DNA of 64,000 bases from Euglena gracilis (GCA_039621445.1 CP154956.1:95794406-95858405), one strand, 5' to 3'. Positions 43,498 through 54,120 are shown, counted from the stretch's first letter. Translations and numbers: made by a program. Notes: generated by a model from the letters alone, not told the origin.

Positions 43498-43907
43498 CCC
43501 CCCCCCCTATGTCCAACGACCCCCCTATGTCCAATGACCACCCCCCCCCCGGTCAGAGGACACCTTTTCGGAGGTTTGACCAAATTTTTGGTCCCGGCGC
43601 AAAGCGCCGGGACGAAAAATTTTGCCCAAAAATTGACCAAAAAATTGGCCAAAATGCCATTATTGACACTTTTTGGACAAAAATTTGTCAAAATTGCCCA
43701 AAAATGCGCGAAGCGGTGGAAGGGAAAATTTGGGCATTTTGGGGTGGGTAAGGACCCGGTTACCACCAACTTTCTTTTGACCCCATGTCCAACGACCACC
43801 CCCCCCCCCCGGTCAGAGGACACCTTTTTGGTCACTACCCTATGTCCAACGACCACCCCCCCGGTCAGAGGACAGAGGTTACCGGTCATTGGACATAGGG
43901 GGGGGGG
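43498..43907. mobile_element. 410-bp TIR element, only in copy 2
   Basis: C run plus TATGTCCAACGACC at the left; GGTCATTGGACATAGGGGGG at the right. GTA flanks (43,495-43,497 and 43,908-43,910); copy 1 has the empty site GTGGTAAAACCC at about 22,351. Contains the fullest hairpin core, CCCGGCGCAAAGCGCCGGG at 43,593, and CAGAGGACA units. It is inserted beside the AAATAATATCCCC element. Confidence 0.85.
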
Positions 43908-43908
43908 G

Positions 43909-44312
43909 TAAAACCCCTCCCAAATAATATCCCCCGGGGTGTTATTTTCTTTGCCCCCCCCTGAGGTGAGGGTATTATTTATTTGTTTATTTGGGGGATT
44001 ATTATTTTTCAAAATTTTCGAAAGTGCGAAAAGTCGAAAATCCATGACCCAAAACGACACCCAAAAGCCCCTTTTTTGGTCATTTTTTTTTGCACTTTTT
44101 CGCATTTTTGGAGGCCAGATGTCCACAAAAACCCATTTTTGGTCACGTGATGCCTTGAATTCTGTTTTTTTTTTCACCACATTTTTTCTGGCAAAAAAAA
44201 CGAGGTCGGCAGCCCGAAATGGGGGGGGGGTGTTGTTTTTTTTTGTTTGAAGTCGGACCCCAAGGGGTATTGTGGTGTTATTAGGGGGGATATTATTTGG
44301 GGGGAGGGCTTA
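43909..44312. mobile_element. TIR element, AAATAATATCCCC family (copy 2)
   Basis: Counterpart of 22,357-22,753. Confidence 0.58.
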
Positions 44313-45204
44313 TCATATGCATTCTATCTACGACCGTGACTGGCCATGTGCTCTCAGCCCTCCCTATTGTTTAATGTCAGTTTACAGGTAAGTGATGCGG
44401 GCAGCACTCAAACAGGCGGGGGGGAGGGGGGTAATGGACAGCGAGGATGGGATGGAGCGGGGGGCACCGTCAAAGTATTGAAACCACATGCTCGCTCATC
44501 CACTCAATGAATGAGTCACTTTGTGAGTTAGTGAGTAAACACCCCCATGAATTCTACCCCCAAAAAGAAGAAGACTAAAACAGATAAAATCAGCAGAAAA
44601 AATCACAAAATGAACAAGTGAATGGGATTGGTGCAGATAATATGTTGAATAGCGTCCATTCCAAATCTAAAATGCCAAATAAATGATTTTTATAGTTTTT
44701 TAAGGTGTTTTTGAGTCGATTTTTTTTACTTCGGAAATTTCTCCCAAATAATTGCTCCCCTTGACACTTCGAGTGCCCAAATAACACACGAGAAGGTTTA
44801 ATTGGGGATGTATTTTCTTGCCCGCCCTCGCCCATTTGTATACAGTCAAGTTTTGGGAGGAGAGATCTTTTCAAAAATTCTCAGAATGTCCTTAAGATGA
44901 GATAAGGTGAGATAAGGTCCAAAGTTTCGCCAGAGAATTCAACGTCGAAACTGAGCGCCAATGAGTTTGCCAGGGTGCCCATATTGCGCCAGATGTAACG
45001 TGAAAGGTTTTCCCTGAGGTGGCCGACCTTGTAATGCGCCAGTTTCCGGGGGTGCCCCCCATTTGCCAGTTGACCATTTGCAACGGTCATGCCAAGTCCC
45101 TTTTAGAGCCACTTCCGGGAAACGAACAGGGTCCTACCGATTGGCGTTGAGAAAGTTTCTCGGCAGGACGAAAGGAGGGGGGGGGCGGTCGGACCCCCCG
45201 GGAT

Positions 45205-45825
45205 ACCCCTCACCTACAGCTGTGGCGCCCTCTTTTTATCTTTTTATCGAACCCTGCCTGGGGGGTTCTGGACCAGTCTGTTGCTTAAGGGTTCCAGTAC
45301 CCCGGGGGGGGGATACTGCAGCTAGTCCAAATTTGGCTCGCAGTAATCCCAGTCCAGTGACCCCTGGGGGGGGGTCTGCTAGCAGGGCTTGCTGTGGGGG
45401 ACCAGCGCAAAGCGCCGAAAAAGAAATTGGACCCCTAAAATGGCCAAAAATGCCCATTTTTGTCCATTTTTGGCATTTTTGAGACAAAGTCAGCAAAAAA
45501 AAAGGCATTAAAATCCTCACTTTCACCTCGGCGCAGCGGCGGAGGAAGACTGCCCAAGGTTCGACATAAGGTGTTCGAAGTTCAGGTGGGGAGGGTGTTT
45601 CCCGCCCATCTTCCAAGAGTCCGGACAAACCCACCTGCCAGGGGTCATACTAACCCTGGGGGGGGGGGCAAAAAGATCAAATTATCCCAGAACTTCGCGC
45701 CGTATTTTTGACTCTTTTTTGCCCAAAAAGGGGCCAAAAATGGCATTTTTGGCCATCGGGGGAGGGGCAAAAAATTCCTGAAATTGGTCACTCAGACCAT
45801 GCCACTACTTAGGTGAGGGGGTGTG
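45205..45825. mobile_element. Probable TIR element, CCCCTCACCTA ends (copy 2)
   Basis: Counterpart of 23,636-24,253; contains an extra CTTTTTAT unit near 45,235. Confidence 0.48.
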
Positions 45826-45832
45826 CCGTGGG

Positions 45833-46023
45833 TGGTTGGATTGCGTTTGGTTGACCGGCCGCAGTCGGCCGCGGCCAACCAAGCTCAAAAATTTTTTACT
45901 CTGGTTGGAATTTGGCCGCGGCCAGCCGCAAATCCAACCATGGACGTTGCAGGCAATACAATGGCAGAATGACTGGAACCACGGTCGGCCGCGGTCAGGC
46001 GCGGCCGAACATTAATCCAACCA
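45833..46023. mobile_element. Foldback-like element (copy 2)
   Basis: Counterpart of 24,261-24,451, identical. Confidence 0.55.
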
Positions 46024-46037
46024 GAGATTTCCCTCAG

Positions 46038-46202
46038 AGTATTGGACGTGTGGTTGCAACGTACGTGCATATTTGCGTAAAGGCCGATGTAACGACGTTC
46101 AGCGGGATAGGTTCAACATATTTTGTTGAATCCAATCCAGCAGGGACTGCCCCTGTATCGAACCCTGTCCCCAGGGATGCCGTATATGCGGCACAAACCC
46201 AG
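46038..46202 (+). CDS. Candidate exon, less GC-rich (copy 2)
   Basis: Counterpart of 24,466-24,630; Glu/Lys and Arg/Gln changes, splice signals kept. Confidence 0.56.
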
Positions 46203-46432
46203 GTGAGAGTTTGGGGATTGGTGTAGAATAGGAACCTGTCTGGTACAGGTTAGGTACAGGTTGCAATTTTTTGGGCGTTTTTGCTAAAGTTTTCCAGCCA
46301 TTTCGGTGAGATGTTGACTCAAATCTTCTTCGGGCAATTTACGCCGCCTAGGTATGAAGGGCGAGCCCCCTCCCATCCCCCCCAGGGTTGGCGACACATC
46401 GGTCACACGTTGGTCACACGTTGGTCACACAG

Positions 46433-46631
46433 CACGGGTGGTCGGGGCCTGCCCCCGAGGCCCTGGCGGCGGCGCGGCACGCGCTGCGGTGTGCGCCGCT
46501 GCTCGACCCAGCGCAGCCCGCGCCCCCTGCCGATGCCCTGGGGCTCGGCCGGGCGCTGCGTCACGCCCACGAGGCGATGTGCGCAGAGATCGCCTTCCGG
46601 CGCCGGCAGGGGAAGCCCAGGGGACCCCCCA
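46433..46631 (+). CDS. Candidate exon, Ala/Leu-rich helical (copy 2)
   Basis: Counterpart of 24,860-25,058. About 27 extra bases lie just downstream (46,669-46,698) in this copy. Confidence 0.58.
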
Positions 46632-46922
46632 GTGTGTGAATGTCTGCGTGGGTATGTGTGCATATCTAGGCTGTACACCCACCCAGAGATTTTTTGGGGT
46701 GGGTCGAGTATGACCCCAGCCGAAGGGGATTTGTTGTATTTTCTGACAAACACCGAAAAAAAATTAACCCAAAATAGCCCCCCCCCCCCTGAAAGTCCTC
46801 GGTCACTGGCCGACTACCCAATTAACAATTAACAATTTACAACTGCTCCCGTGTTGGCGGGCCAACTGTTAATGGTCTGCAATGACCGCACGCAAGCGAT
46901 GCAAAAAAGGCATGCTGCGCCG

Positions 46923-46949
46923 ACACACACACACACACGCGCGCGCGCG

Positions 46950-47044
<95 letters not shown>
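46923..47044. repeat. (CA)n(CG)n(CA)n microsatellite (copy 2)
   Basis: Counterpart of 25,326-25,420, longer by about 13 CA units. Confidence 0.95.
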
Positions 47045-47046
<2 letters not shown>

Positions 47047-47378
47047 GTCAACCCTCAAAAAAAATATTCTTTTGTGTTCGAGGAGATAATATTCCCTGAT
47101 GGGAACAACTCTATTTCAAGGAATTTTTTGAAGGATGAGAATGGGCATTTGGGGGGGGGGGCCCGATTGAAGGTTTGAGGTATGTTTATGTGCCAGTTTT
47201 TGTCCAAGTTAGGAATTCAGAATTTGAATTTTTGAAATACAAATTGAATTAGTTCGAATTAATTCAATTTTGAATTTGTAATTAGGAGTTGGGAATTTGG
47301 AAATTGGAAAAAAAAATATGTGGGTTGCGCCCATATAAAAAATATAAAAAATATACCACATAAAAAATATGTGGGTTG

Positions 47379-47570
47379 GGGCCCCTGCCGCTGCACGGCC
47401 GGTTCCCCCTCGGGACGCTGTTGCTGGCACTGCAGTGGGGGCGCGAGGCGCTGGGCGCCGAGCGGCAGTTCCTGCTGGCCGCCGCGCAACGTGTGGAGGA
47501 CTGGCGGCGGGAGGCCAGGGCCAACCCGGCACAGCTGGCGTGGTGGGCGCTAGCGACTACCACGCAAGAG
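47379..47570 (+). CDS. Candidate exon, Trp/Ala/Arg-rich helix (copy 2)
   Basis: Counterpart of 25,755-25,946, same length. The DNA just after it differs (GATTTCCGCTTTCC inserted). Confidence 0.58.
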
Positions 47571-48021
47571 GATTTCCGCTTTCCGACTACCCTGCTTCTC
47601 GGTGAAAAGAAAAAAGAGAAAAAGAGAAAAACGTTTCTTACAGCTTCATTTTGCCTAGAGGGGATTGTCTGCCCCGCAACCAGGCTTCTTTTTCGCTTGG
47701 CAGACGTGGGGAGATTCAGCGCCGAGCCCGGGGGGGGGGTCCCGCGCTATGGGGTTTGGTTGGTCGGCGGAGACGAAAATTTACGGACGAAAACCCTGGA
47801 AAATTTTGAATTTGAAGGCGTGGCAAGAATGTGGGAGAAATGGTTCTTCCATCTGAAACCATCCTGAAAAAACATCGGCCCAAAACCGGCCCTGTCATTT
47901 TCCAGAGAATTACTTCGGCCGACCAGCCAGGGGTCACCGCCAGCCCAAGGAAGGGAAGGGAGGGAGCTGAGCAGCCTGGACTGGCTCGGCCCTGTGGGGG
48001 ATGGTGGCGGTGCAGGGGGTG

Positions 48022-48093
48022 ATGGAGTCGGCGGCAGTGCAGCAGTCCCGGAGGTCGGACCTCCACACAAAGCACCTCCGTGTCACTGAATGA
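48022..48093 (+). CDS. Candidate terminal exon, SRRSDL peptide (copy 2)
   Basis: Single counterpart of the duplicated unit at 26,450-26,747, with one His/Arg change near the end. Confidence 0.4.
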   Translation: MESAAVQQSRRSDLHTKHLRVTE

Positions 48094-48277
48094 CTGGGAC
48101 ATGGCGAAGCAGAACGTTTTCTGTGTCGTGTTGCCTGTTCATCTTGTTGTGTGTTTGTAGAGTGCAGGTGTGTCACGTGCAGCCCCAGAAAAAATTTTTA
48201 TGCATATCTTCGGTGCTCATTTGGGTGTGCATTGCGTGCCCAGACAAATGTGCACACCCACGCGTGTGTGTGCAGTT

Positions 48278-48470
48278 GTGTGTGTGTGTGGGTGGGTGGG
48301 TGGGTGGGTGGGTGGATGGGTGGGTGGGTGGGTGTTGGTGGGTGCGCGTGTGGGCGTTGGTGGGTGTGCGCACGTGCGCACGCTTATGTGTGTCTTGTGT
48401 GTTGAATGTGTGTGTGGATGAGTGTTGAGCGTGTGGTGGTGGTGGTGGTGGTGGTGGTGGTGGTTTTTTT
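48278..48470. repeat. (GT)n/(GGGT)n/(GGT)n microsatellite (copy 2)
   Basis: Counterpart of 26,863-27,079. Confidence 0.95.
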
Positions 48471-48556
48471 TGTTATTGTGTGTGTGTGTTGGGTGTGTGA
48501 TGTGTGTGTTTGCTTTGGGGTGGCCCCCCAGGCCATCAGTGACCTCCCCCCCCCGG

Positions 48557-48718
48557 GAGGAGCCCTGCCCGCAAACCGCCACCAGCGAGCTGCAGGCCGC
48601 TCAGGAGCGGCTGGAGGACGAGACGGTGCGCCTGCGGCTGGCGGAGCAGAAGGGCGCGGCGGACGACGCGCTGCGGGCCGCGGTGGACGCGCCCAGGCCC
48701 CCCCCAACGCTGGAGCAG
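48557..48718 (+). CDS. Candidate exon, coiled-coil segment (copy 2)
   Basis: Counterpart of 27,170-27,331, identical in the coding part. Confidence 0.53.
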
Positions 48719-48954
48719 TTGGGCTCTTTTTTGAAATGGCCAAATTGAATATGAATCTGTGTATGGCGAGGACACGCCCCGTTGTACTAATCCCCAAGGA
48801 GTTTGGGGTGGCGGAGGGTGCAAGTGAGGCTGAGTGTGTGCACGAGAACAGGATGAGCACACACACGCGCGCGCACACACTTCTGCTTTGAAAGATATAT
48901 TTGCTGTGGTTGCTTGCTGTTCCGGGTTTGTTGGATAGGTTGATAGGTTGTGTG

Positions 48955-49346
48955 CAGGGTTTGATATAAGGAGGGCGTACATGGTTTAGGTGGGGGGTGC
49001 CCCCCCCCCCACCCCTCCCCCCTCCTGGCCCGCAGGGGGGTCCGGACCACCCCCCCACCTGCCAGGGGGGTCCGCACCGACCCTGGGGGGGGGTTCCCGG
49101 GACCCCTCCCCAAAAAGGGTCAATTTTTTCCTCCGGCGCTTTGCGCCGAAAATTTTTTGCATTTTTGGCAATTTTTTGCCCAAAAAGTTCCCAAAATGGC
49201 ACTTTTGGTCGTTTTGGGGGGTCAAAAAATTTTCGGTCACCCGGACCGCACCACTGTTTAGGTGGGGGGGGGTCCCCCCACCCCCCCCTCCTGGCCCGCA
49301 GGGGGGGTCCGGACCACCCCCCCACCTGCCCTTTTATCAAACCCTG
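48955..49346. mobile_element. 392-bp hAT-like MITE with perfect TSD
   Basis: Ends CAGGGTTTGATATAAGG and CCTTTTATCAAACCCTG, at least 12 bp perfect inverted. Flanked by GTTGTGTG on both sides (48,947-48,954 and 49,347-49,354), although the right flank runs into a (GT)n tract. Interior has an 80-bp direct repeat (48,978-49,061 and 49,258-49,335) enclosing the hairpin CCGGCGCTTTGCGCCG at 49,133. No transposase. Confidence 0.72.
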
Positions 49347-49450
49347 GTTGTGTGTGTGCGTGTGTGTGTGTGTGTGTTTGGTTTATTGCACGCGCGTCAG
49401 GAATAGGTGCACACCGCAGTGTTCTTATTTGTATTTTTGGGGTGGGCAAG

Positions 49451-49498
49451 CCGCGTTGGTGCCTGAACCTGGCCAAGGCAGCCGTCCAGAAGTGCAAG
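49451..49498 (+). CDS. Candidate short exon
   Basis: GGGCAAG acceptor and a good GCAAG|GTGAGG donor. One frame gives PRWCLNLAKAAVQKCK in phase 0. Single-copy sequence beyond the 21 kb duplication, same strand as the other islands. Another frame (ALVPEPGQGSRPEVQ) is open too. Confidence 0.36.
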
Positions 49499-49669
49499 GT
49501 GAGGCTGTTGCAAGCTACCCAGGCACTGATTGGAGCCGACGACAGCTGATGGCCTCCCTCTCAATTGTGTGCATTGCACCATGCCTGTTCTGTTTGGCCT
49601 CGGCGGCAGTGGACAGCCGCTGAGTACCGTCAGGCCCTCCTCACCGCGATAATCAACCGACCCAGCCAT

Positions 49670-50271
49670 TTTTCTTCTTTGAAAAGTTCTGCCCCGAAGT
49701 TGCACTCAGACAGCAGCACCGATGCTTGGGGGGTCTGGAAATTCGTACTGGCAAGATTGTACAAGAATTTTGGAGAGATAACTCCAGTTTGCACATAAAT
49801 ATTGAAGAATTGTGTGCGGTAATGAGCACAGCCTAAGCCAGTCAGGGGAAACCTTTTTTTTGTCAGTAAACAACCATGTAAGTCCTTTTCACCTGACCGT
49901 GGGCAGAAAAGACCCCTTCAATCGAATGCTCAGACCATTTTTCAAATGGTGCACGGAGCAAGGTAAGTCTTGAGGTAAAAGGGGTCTTTTCTTCCAGACC
50001 CCATACATAGGTGGGGGATTGGACCCCAGCTTTTCATTCAAGATTTATTTGCCTCCCCAGGAAACAAAAAAACTGCCCAATTTTGTGGGTAGGTTCCCTA
50101 CTGGAAAGCCACAGCAGTAGATGCCCTCCAAGGTCCACTGGACAACATGGGGAGGGGGGACTTTTTTGCAACACCCCCCTCCCCTCAATTATTCTGAAAT
50201 TTCTGCCCAGGTTGAAAATGTTTCCCCAGACCAGTCAAAGTTTTGATGGCCACCCCCTTTTTGGGATTCAG
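49670..50271 (+). pseudogene. DIRS RNase H/linker fragment, plus strand
   Basis: Translation includes KLHSDSSTDAWGVW, matching ELHSDSSTHAWG of the minus-strand element at 51,910-56,489, and FICLPRKQKNCPILW and QSFDGHPLFG, matching FICLPRQQKTVQF and QSFDGHPLLG there. Interrupted by stops and frameshifts. It reads in the opposite direction to the adjoining fragment. Confidence 0.7.
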
Positions 50272-50750
50272 CCACGCTCTGAGCTGGGGTTTCTGGCCAG
50301 GGAATAGTTAATGATCTCAGTCTCCATTTGTTTCCCCTCCGAGATTTTCTTGCAAATCATGCATGCAAAGAAGGGGCCATTTGGTTTCCTTCTGAAGTTG
50401 GTGAGCATGCCCCCGTGGGGGCGATTTTCAGGCAGGGGGTACCTGGGACTCTCATTTTGTTTAATTGGGGCCACCAGGTATCAAAGATATTTCACGCTTT
50501 TATCGGAAAATGTTTTGAATTTGATCCAAGTTGAAAGGCTTTGACGGGGAATTTTTTTTTTATTATTTCCCGACAGTCTTTTGTGAACCCCATTTCGTTT
50601 GCCCCCCCTCTGGTTTTGAGATCGAAACCAGGGAATTTGAAGCTGGGTTCCTAAACCCTGAATCCTCTTTATGGATCCAGATTTTTCAAAATCCAACAGG
50701 ATTTTTTTGCATGGCCTAGGTCTTGGACCATTTGGGGTGTGACCCAAAGT
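50272..50750 (-). pseudogene. DIRS recombinase/RT fragments, minus strand
   Basis: 50,275-50,480 matches the start of the tyrosine-recombinase region (PLPENRPHGG, SEGKQMETEII, LARNPSSER) of the full element; 50,490-50,750 matches its RT start (KKILLDFEKSGSIKRIQ, LQIPWFRSQNQ). The RT to RNase H middle is missing between them. Decayed. Confidence 0.7.
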
Positions 50751-50784
50751 TTTTGAGCATCATGTTTTATAAGTTGTTACCCGC

Positions 50785-51255
50785 CCCCCCCCCGGGCAAT
50801 TGACGCCCCCGGGCAATTGACGCCCCCGGGCAATTGACGCCCCCGGGCAATTGTCACCCCTGGCTGTGCCGGCCAATTTGTCACCCCGGGAAATTGTCAC
50901 CCCCGTCCGTGCTGCCCAATTTGTCACCCCCCACCACAGAAGATGTTTGTGAACTTTCTTTTCGCCGACACGACTCGATTGATCCTCTATTTCGCTAGAA
51001 CGTGCTGAGAAATGTCACATACCAAATGTTGTGCACAATATCACAAACATAGCTTCATTTTTGCGTGTTCACTGGTGTTTCAGATGGTGTTTTTGGTCAT
51101 TTGGATTTAATGTGGCCTACATGGGTGGGCAATTGACGCCCCCGGGCAATTGACGCCCCCGGGCAATTGTCACCCCCCTCTGTGCCGGCCGAATTGTCAC
51201 CCCGGGAAATTGTCACCCCCCTCCGTGCTGCCCGATTTGTCACGCGACAATTGCC
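50785..51255. repeat. CAATTG minisatellite, two clusters
   Basis: Units of 17 bp like GGGCAATTGACGCCCCC repeat four times at 50,793-50,855, then variants with AATTGTCACCCC, GCCGGCCAATTTG and GTGCTGCCCAATTTGTCAC to 50,935. The same series recurs at 51,127-51,243. A reversed unit GCGACAATTGCCCGGGG ends the second cluster. Each unit holds the palindrome CAATTG. Confidence 0.85.
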
Positions 51256-51443
51256 CGGGGGGGGGCGGGTAGGTTTTTTTTGGGGGTAAGCCACCATTTT
51301 CGGTGTCAGCTTTTTTGCCATCTCGGGTGCCCACCCACTTTTCCCCCATGTAAAGGGGTTTTTGGGGAGTGGGGGTTTGATCCTTATCTTCTCCAATGGC
51401 CATTGATGGGGCAATTTTAGGCAGCTCTCCCTTTCTCCTTCAG

Positions 51444-51536
51444 ATGGCGACCTCTTTGCGCACCGCGCGGGGCGGTCCTCCCTCCCGGATTTTGGACAAG
51501 GCCGGGAACCGGCACCCTGCACCCACCTCGCGTGGT
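51444..51536 (+). CDS. Candidate exon
   Basis: TCCTTCAG acceptor at 51,443 followed by ATG: MATSLRTARGGPPSRILDKA then GNRHPAPTSRG. Basic peptide, single copy. Donor uncertain (GTG|GTGTCT). Confidence 0.25.
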
Positions 51537-51675
51537 GTCTGTCGCCCCCCCCCAAAAAAGTCACATTTTTTCAAATTTTACGAATGGCGGCGGGTCCGGG
51601 ATGTCGTCGTTGGACGGCGTGCATCCCAAAGACCCTCGCGGTAGGCCATTTCCCCTCGGCGCCGAGCGCGGCCAG

Positions 51676-51893
51676 GCGTCTCGTGCCCCCTCGAGGAGGA
51701 CCGACAAGGGAGGAAGGGACACCGGGGGCGAAGCACAAAGACCTTTTGAGCGAACACGCCTGTCCCTTTCGAAGCCAAGACGTGTTCGCCGGCGGTGCTG
51801 CGGGACTCCTCGGTGCACTGCTTGGTGCTGGACTATTCGGCGCACTGCTGTGCGCCTTTTTTTCGTCGGTTTTGGCCGACTCAAATATCAAAA
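51676..51893 (-). mobile_element. Diverged second DIRS terminus
   Basis: GACCGACAAGGGAGGAAGGG and GCGAAGCACAAAGACC repeat the outer edge of the next element's left end, followed by TTCGCCGGCGGTG and GGGACTCC as in its inverted terminal repeat. It lies just left of the full element and reads in the same direction. Probably the remains of another member. Confidence 0.65.
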
Positions 51894-51975
51894 GCAAGGC
51901 GGGCAGAATCGTACTCCCTCGAGGCAGACCGACAAGGGAGGAAGGGACACGGAGGGCGAAGCACAAAGACCTTGT

Positions 51976-52071
51976 GAGGCCATGCCTTGCTCGCCGGCGG
52001 TTTGTTGTGTGATTGGTCGCTGCGCTGGGTTAGGAGTCCCTGCTTAGTGCCGCTTCGCCGGAGTTGGCTGA
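51976..52071. repeat. DIRS left inverted terminal repeat
   Basis: GAGGCCATGCCTTGCTCGCC at its start and CGCCGGAGTTGGCTGA at its end are the reverse complement of the right repeat. It lacks one of two GTGCCTTTTTCGCCG units present in the right copy. Confidence 0.88.
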
Positions 52072-52203
52072 CGATTCTGCTCCGACTTGGTGGCGTGGCT
52101 TCTTGCCCCTGGGGGGTCCCCCCCCCTCTCCCCCCCCCTGGCCCCCACTTTCTGACCGAGGGCTTTTGAACACAAATTTTCTTTTGTGGGTGGGGGGGTT
52201 GGG

Positions 52204-52309
52204 CTCACAAGGTCTTTGTGCTTCGCCCTCGGTGTCCCTTCCTCCCTTGTCGGTCTGCCTTGAGGGGGTACGAGACACCTCGGGCTCCGCACTTTGCCCT
52301 TGTGAGGCC
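52204..52309. repeat. DIRS internal complementary region
   Basis: The first ~70 bases (CTCACAAGGTCTTTGTGC to CTGCCTTGAGGGGGTAC) are the reverse complement of the left outer edge (51,910-51,980). The next ~37 (GAGACACCTCGGGCTCC to TGTGAGGCC) are the reverse complement of the right outer edge (56,453-56,489). The joint of the two edges is thus stored inside the element. Confidence 0.88.
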
Positions 52310-52329
52310 TGATTGTGCACTGAAAATAG

Positions 52330-53206
52330 GGGGGCCAGGGCATTTTCTAAAACGCTTTGGGCACCAAGTCGCTGGTAATGGGCTGTAAAAGCCTCCACCC
52401 CCCTCCACTGGCCAATCTCACAAACTTCTTGAGCAGAAAGGCCCAATTTTTTGAGTAAACCAACTCCTGCCCCTCTGGTGGAGTGGGCCCCCCACACCTG
52501 GGGGGGCACCCCATGTTCGGCCAAAAATTCTTTAGTTATGGAAGCAATGGTGGCTGCACTTATGGGCTTAAAGGGAGGTTTTAGTGAAATGAGAAGGGGC
52601 CCCCAGGTCTTACGAATGACCTTGTTGCTGAAACATAAGACATCATCAAATGAAATGGGATTATTTTGGGGCATTGTGTAATGGACACAACTCTTTCCTA
52701 CTTATAGGATTTCTGGCCTTTACGCCTGATTTTGGTGTAGGGCGCCTTGCCCAACACACTGGTGGTACGTTTGATTCTCTCCAAATCTGAGCTTCTGTAT
52801 AAACAGAGGATTCGTGAGCAAAAAATAAGTTGTGTGCGTAATGTGCAAATATCAGTGGGAAAGGGGGCTTGGGCCAGACCCAGGAGGATTGGGAGGTGAT
52901 CCCAAAAAGCACCATGTTTTTCCAGATTTTGGTTCCAGAGCCTCTTGTAAGGTGCCAACATGGTGTGGAATCTCAGTCCACCGAACCCAGGAATCAAAAG
53001 CATTGCACTGTAGGCATTACGGGCCTGGGACTTGGAAAATTGAAATAATTGTATCAAAGCGTCAGCCATTGGTCAATTGTGGCTTCAGGGGGGGGTACCC
53101 CCATTTTTTCCAAGATTACCCATAAAAGTGTAAAAGCGCTTTGATAACGCTTTAAGCTGGGGTTTCTCCCCAGGAAATCGTCAATGGTTTTATTTTGAAT
53201 TTGTTT
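52330..53206 (-). pseudogene. Tyrosine recombinase (DIRS), broken
   Basis: Catalyses integration of the circular DNA copy in intact DIRS elements. The N-terminal part (KTIDDFLGRNPSLKRYQSAF) is at 53,206-53,054. A frameshift leads to the segment with YRSSDLERIK, whose Arg is the first catalytic residue, at 53,069-52,698. After a stop/frameshift at about 52,690 the third part has HSTR (catalytic His and Arg), GQW and HYQRLG with the nucleophile Tyr at about 52,375. All key residues are present but no single frame joins them. Confidence 0.85.
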
Positions 53207-53489
53207 CCCCTCCAGGATTTGCCTGAGCAAATCATGCAAAGGAGGGGCCACCTGGGGGGTGGCATTTTCTCCCCCCTGCAGTTTTTGAACATGCCCCTGC
53301 AGGGGGTGATTTTCAGGCAGGGGGTCCCTGGCACTTTCATCTTTATTAATTGGGGCCACCATGTGGCTGAATCCCAAAAGGGGGTGACCATCAAAACTTT
53401 GGTCTGGGGAAACATTCTCAATCGTGGGAGAAATTTCTGAATGATTGACCAAGGGGGGTTTGCATAAAGTCCCCCCATGTTGCCCAGGG

Positions 53490-54120
53490 GTCATTGGAGG
53501 GCATCCACTGCCCTGGCCTCCCAGTGGGGCCATCTGGCCACAAAATTGGACAGTTTTTTGTTGCCTGGGGAGGCAAATAAATATGTTTCCAAATTTATGA
53601 AATCTTTGAAATGCTGCCTTAGCCATTGAAAGAGCTGGGGGTCTGGTGAGCAATCCCCCCTGTCCGACTCCCACCTGCTTATGGGGTCTGCTAAGCATTC
53701 CTGTGAAGTGTGTCCCCTAACCCTAACCCTAACCCCTTTCACTTGTAGATTTAAATTGTTTTCCATGCACCATTTGAAAAACGGCCTTAGAAGGCTGTTG
53801 AAAGGGTCTTTTCTGCCCCCCCCCCTTTTGTCAGGTAAAAGTAAAAAACCTGATTGTCTACTGAAAGGGACACTGTTTTCCCTGGCCTGCTTATACTTTT
53901 CACTGTGCTGATGGCTGCACGTAATTCTTTTACGTTGATATGTAAAATGGAGTTTTCTCTCCAAAACTCTTGGACAATTTCTCCAGTACGAATGTCCAGC
54001 CCCCCCCCCCCCCCAGGCATGGGTGCTGCTGTCTGAGTGCAACTCCCTTGTTGCACTTTGGGGGAAGGGTCTGCCACCCCAGGTGTCCAGCAGAGTTTTT
54101 ATTTCCCTCAATTTGGCTTT
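53490..54120 (-). pseudogene. RNase H (DIRS), frameshifted
   Basis: Degrades the RNA strand during reverse transcription. ELHSDSSTHAWGG carries the first Asp; NVKELRAAI the Glu; LSVDNQVFYF the second Asp; GHTSQECLADPISRW the conserved ADxxSR tail. The frame shifts at a C15 run (about 54,000-54,014) and returns at a C10 run (about 53,817-53,826). A TAACCC triplet repeat at 53,709-53,733 encodes RVRVRG within it. Confidence 0.82.

Noticed and set aside
53709-53734. Telomere-like (CCCTAA)3
   Set aside because: Only three units, lying inside the RNase H region of the DIRS element in frame with coding sequence; not a telomere.
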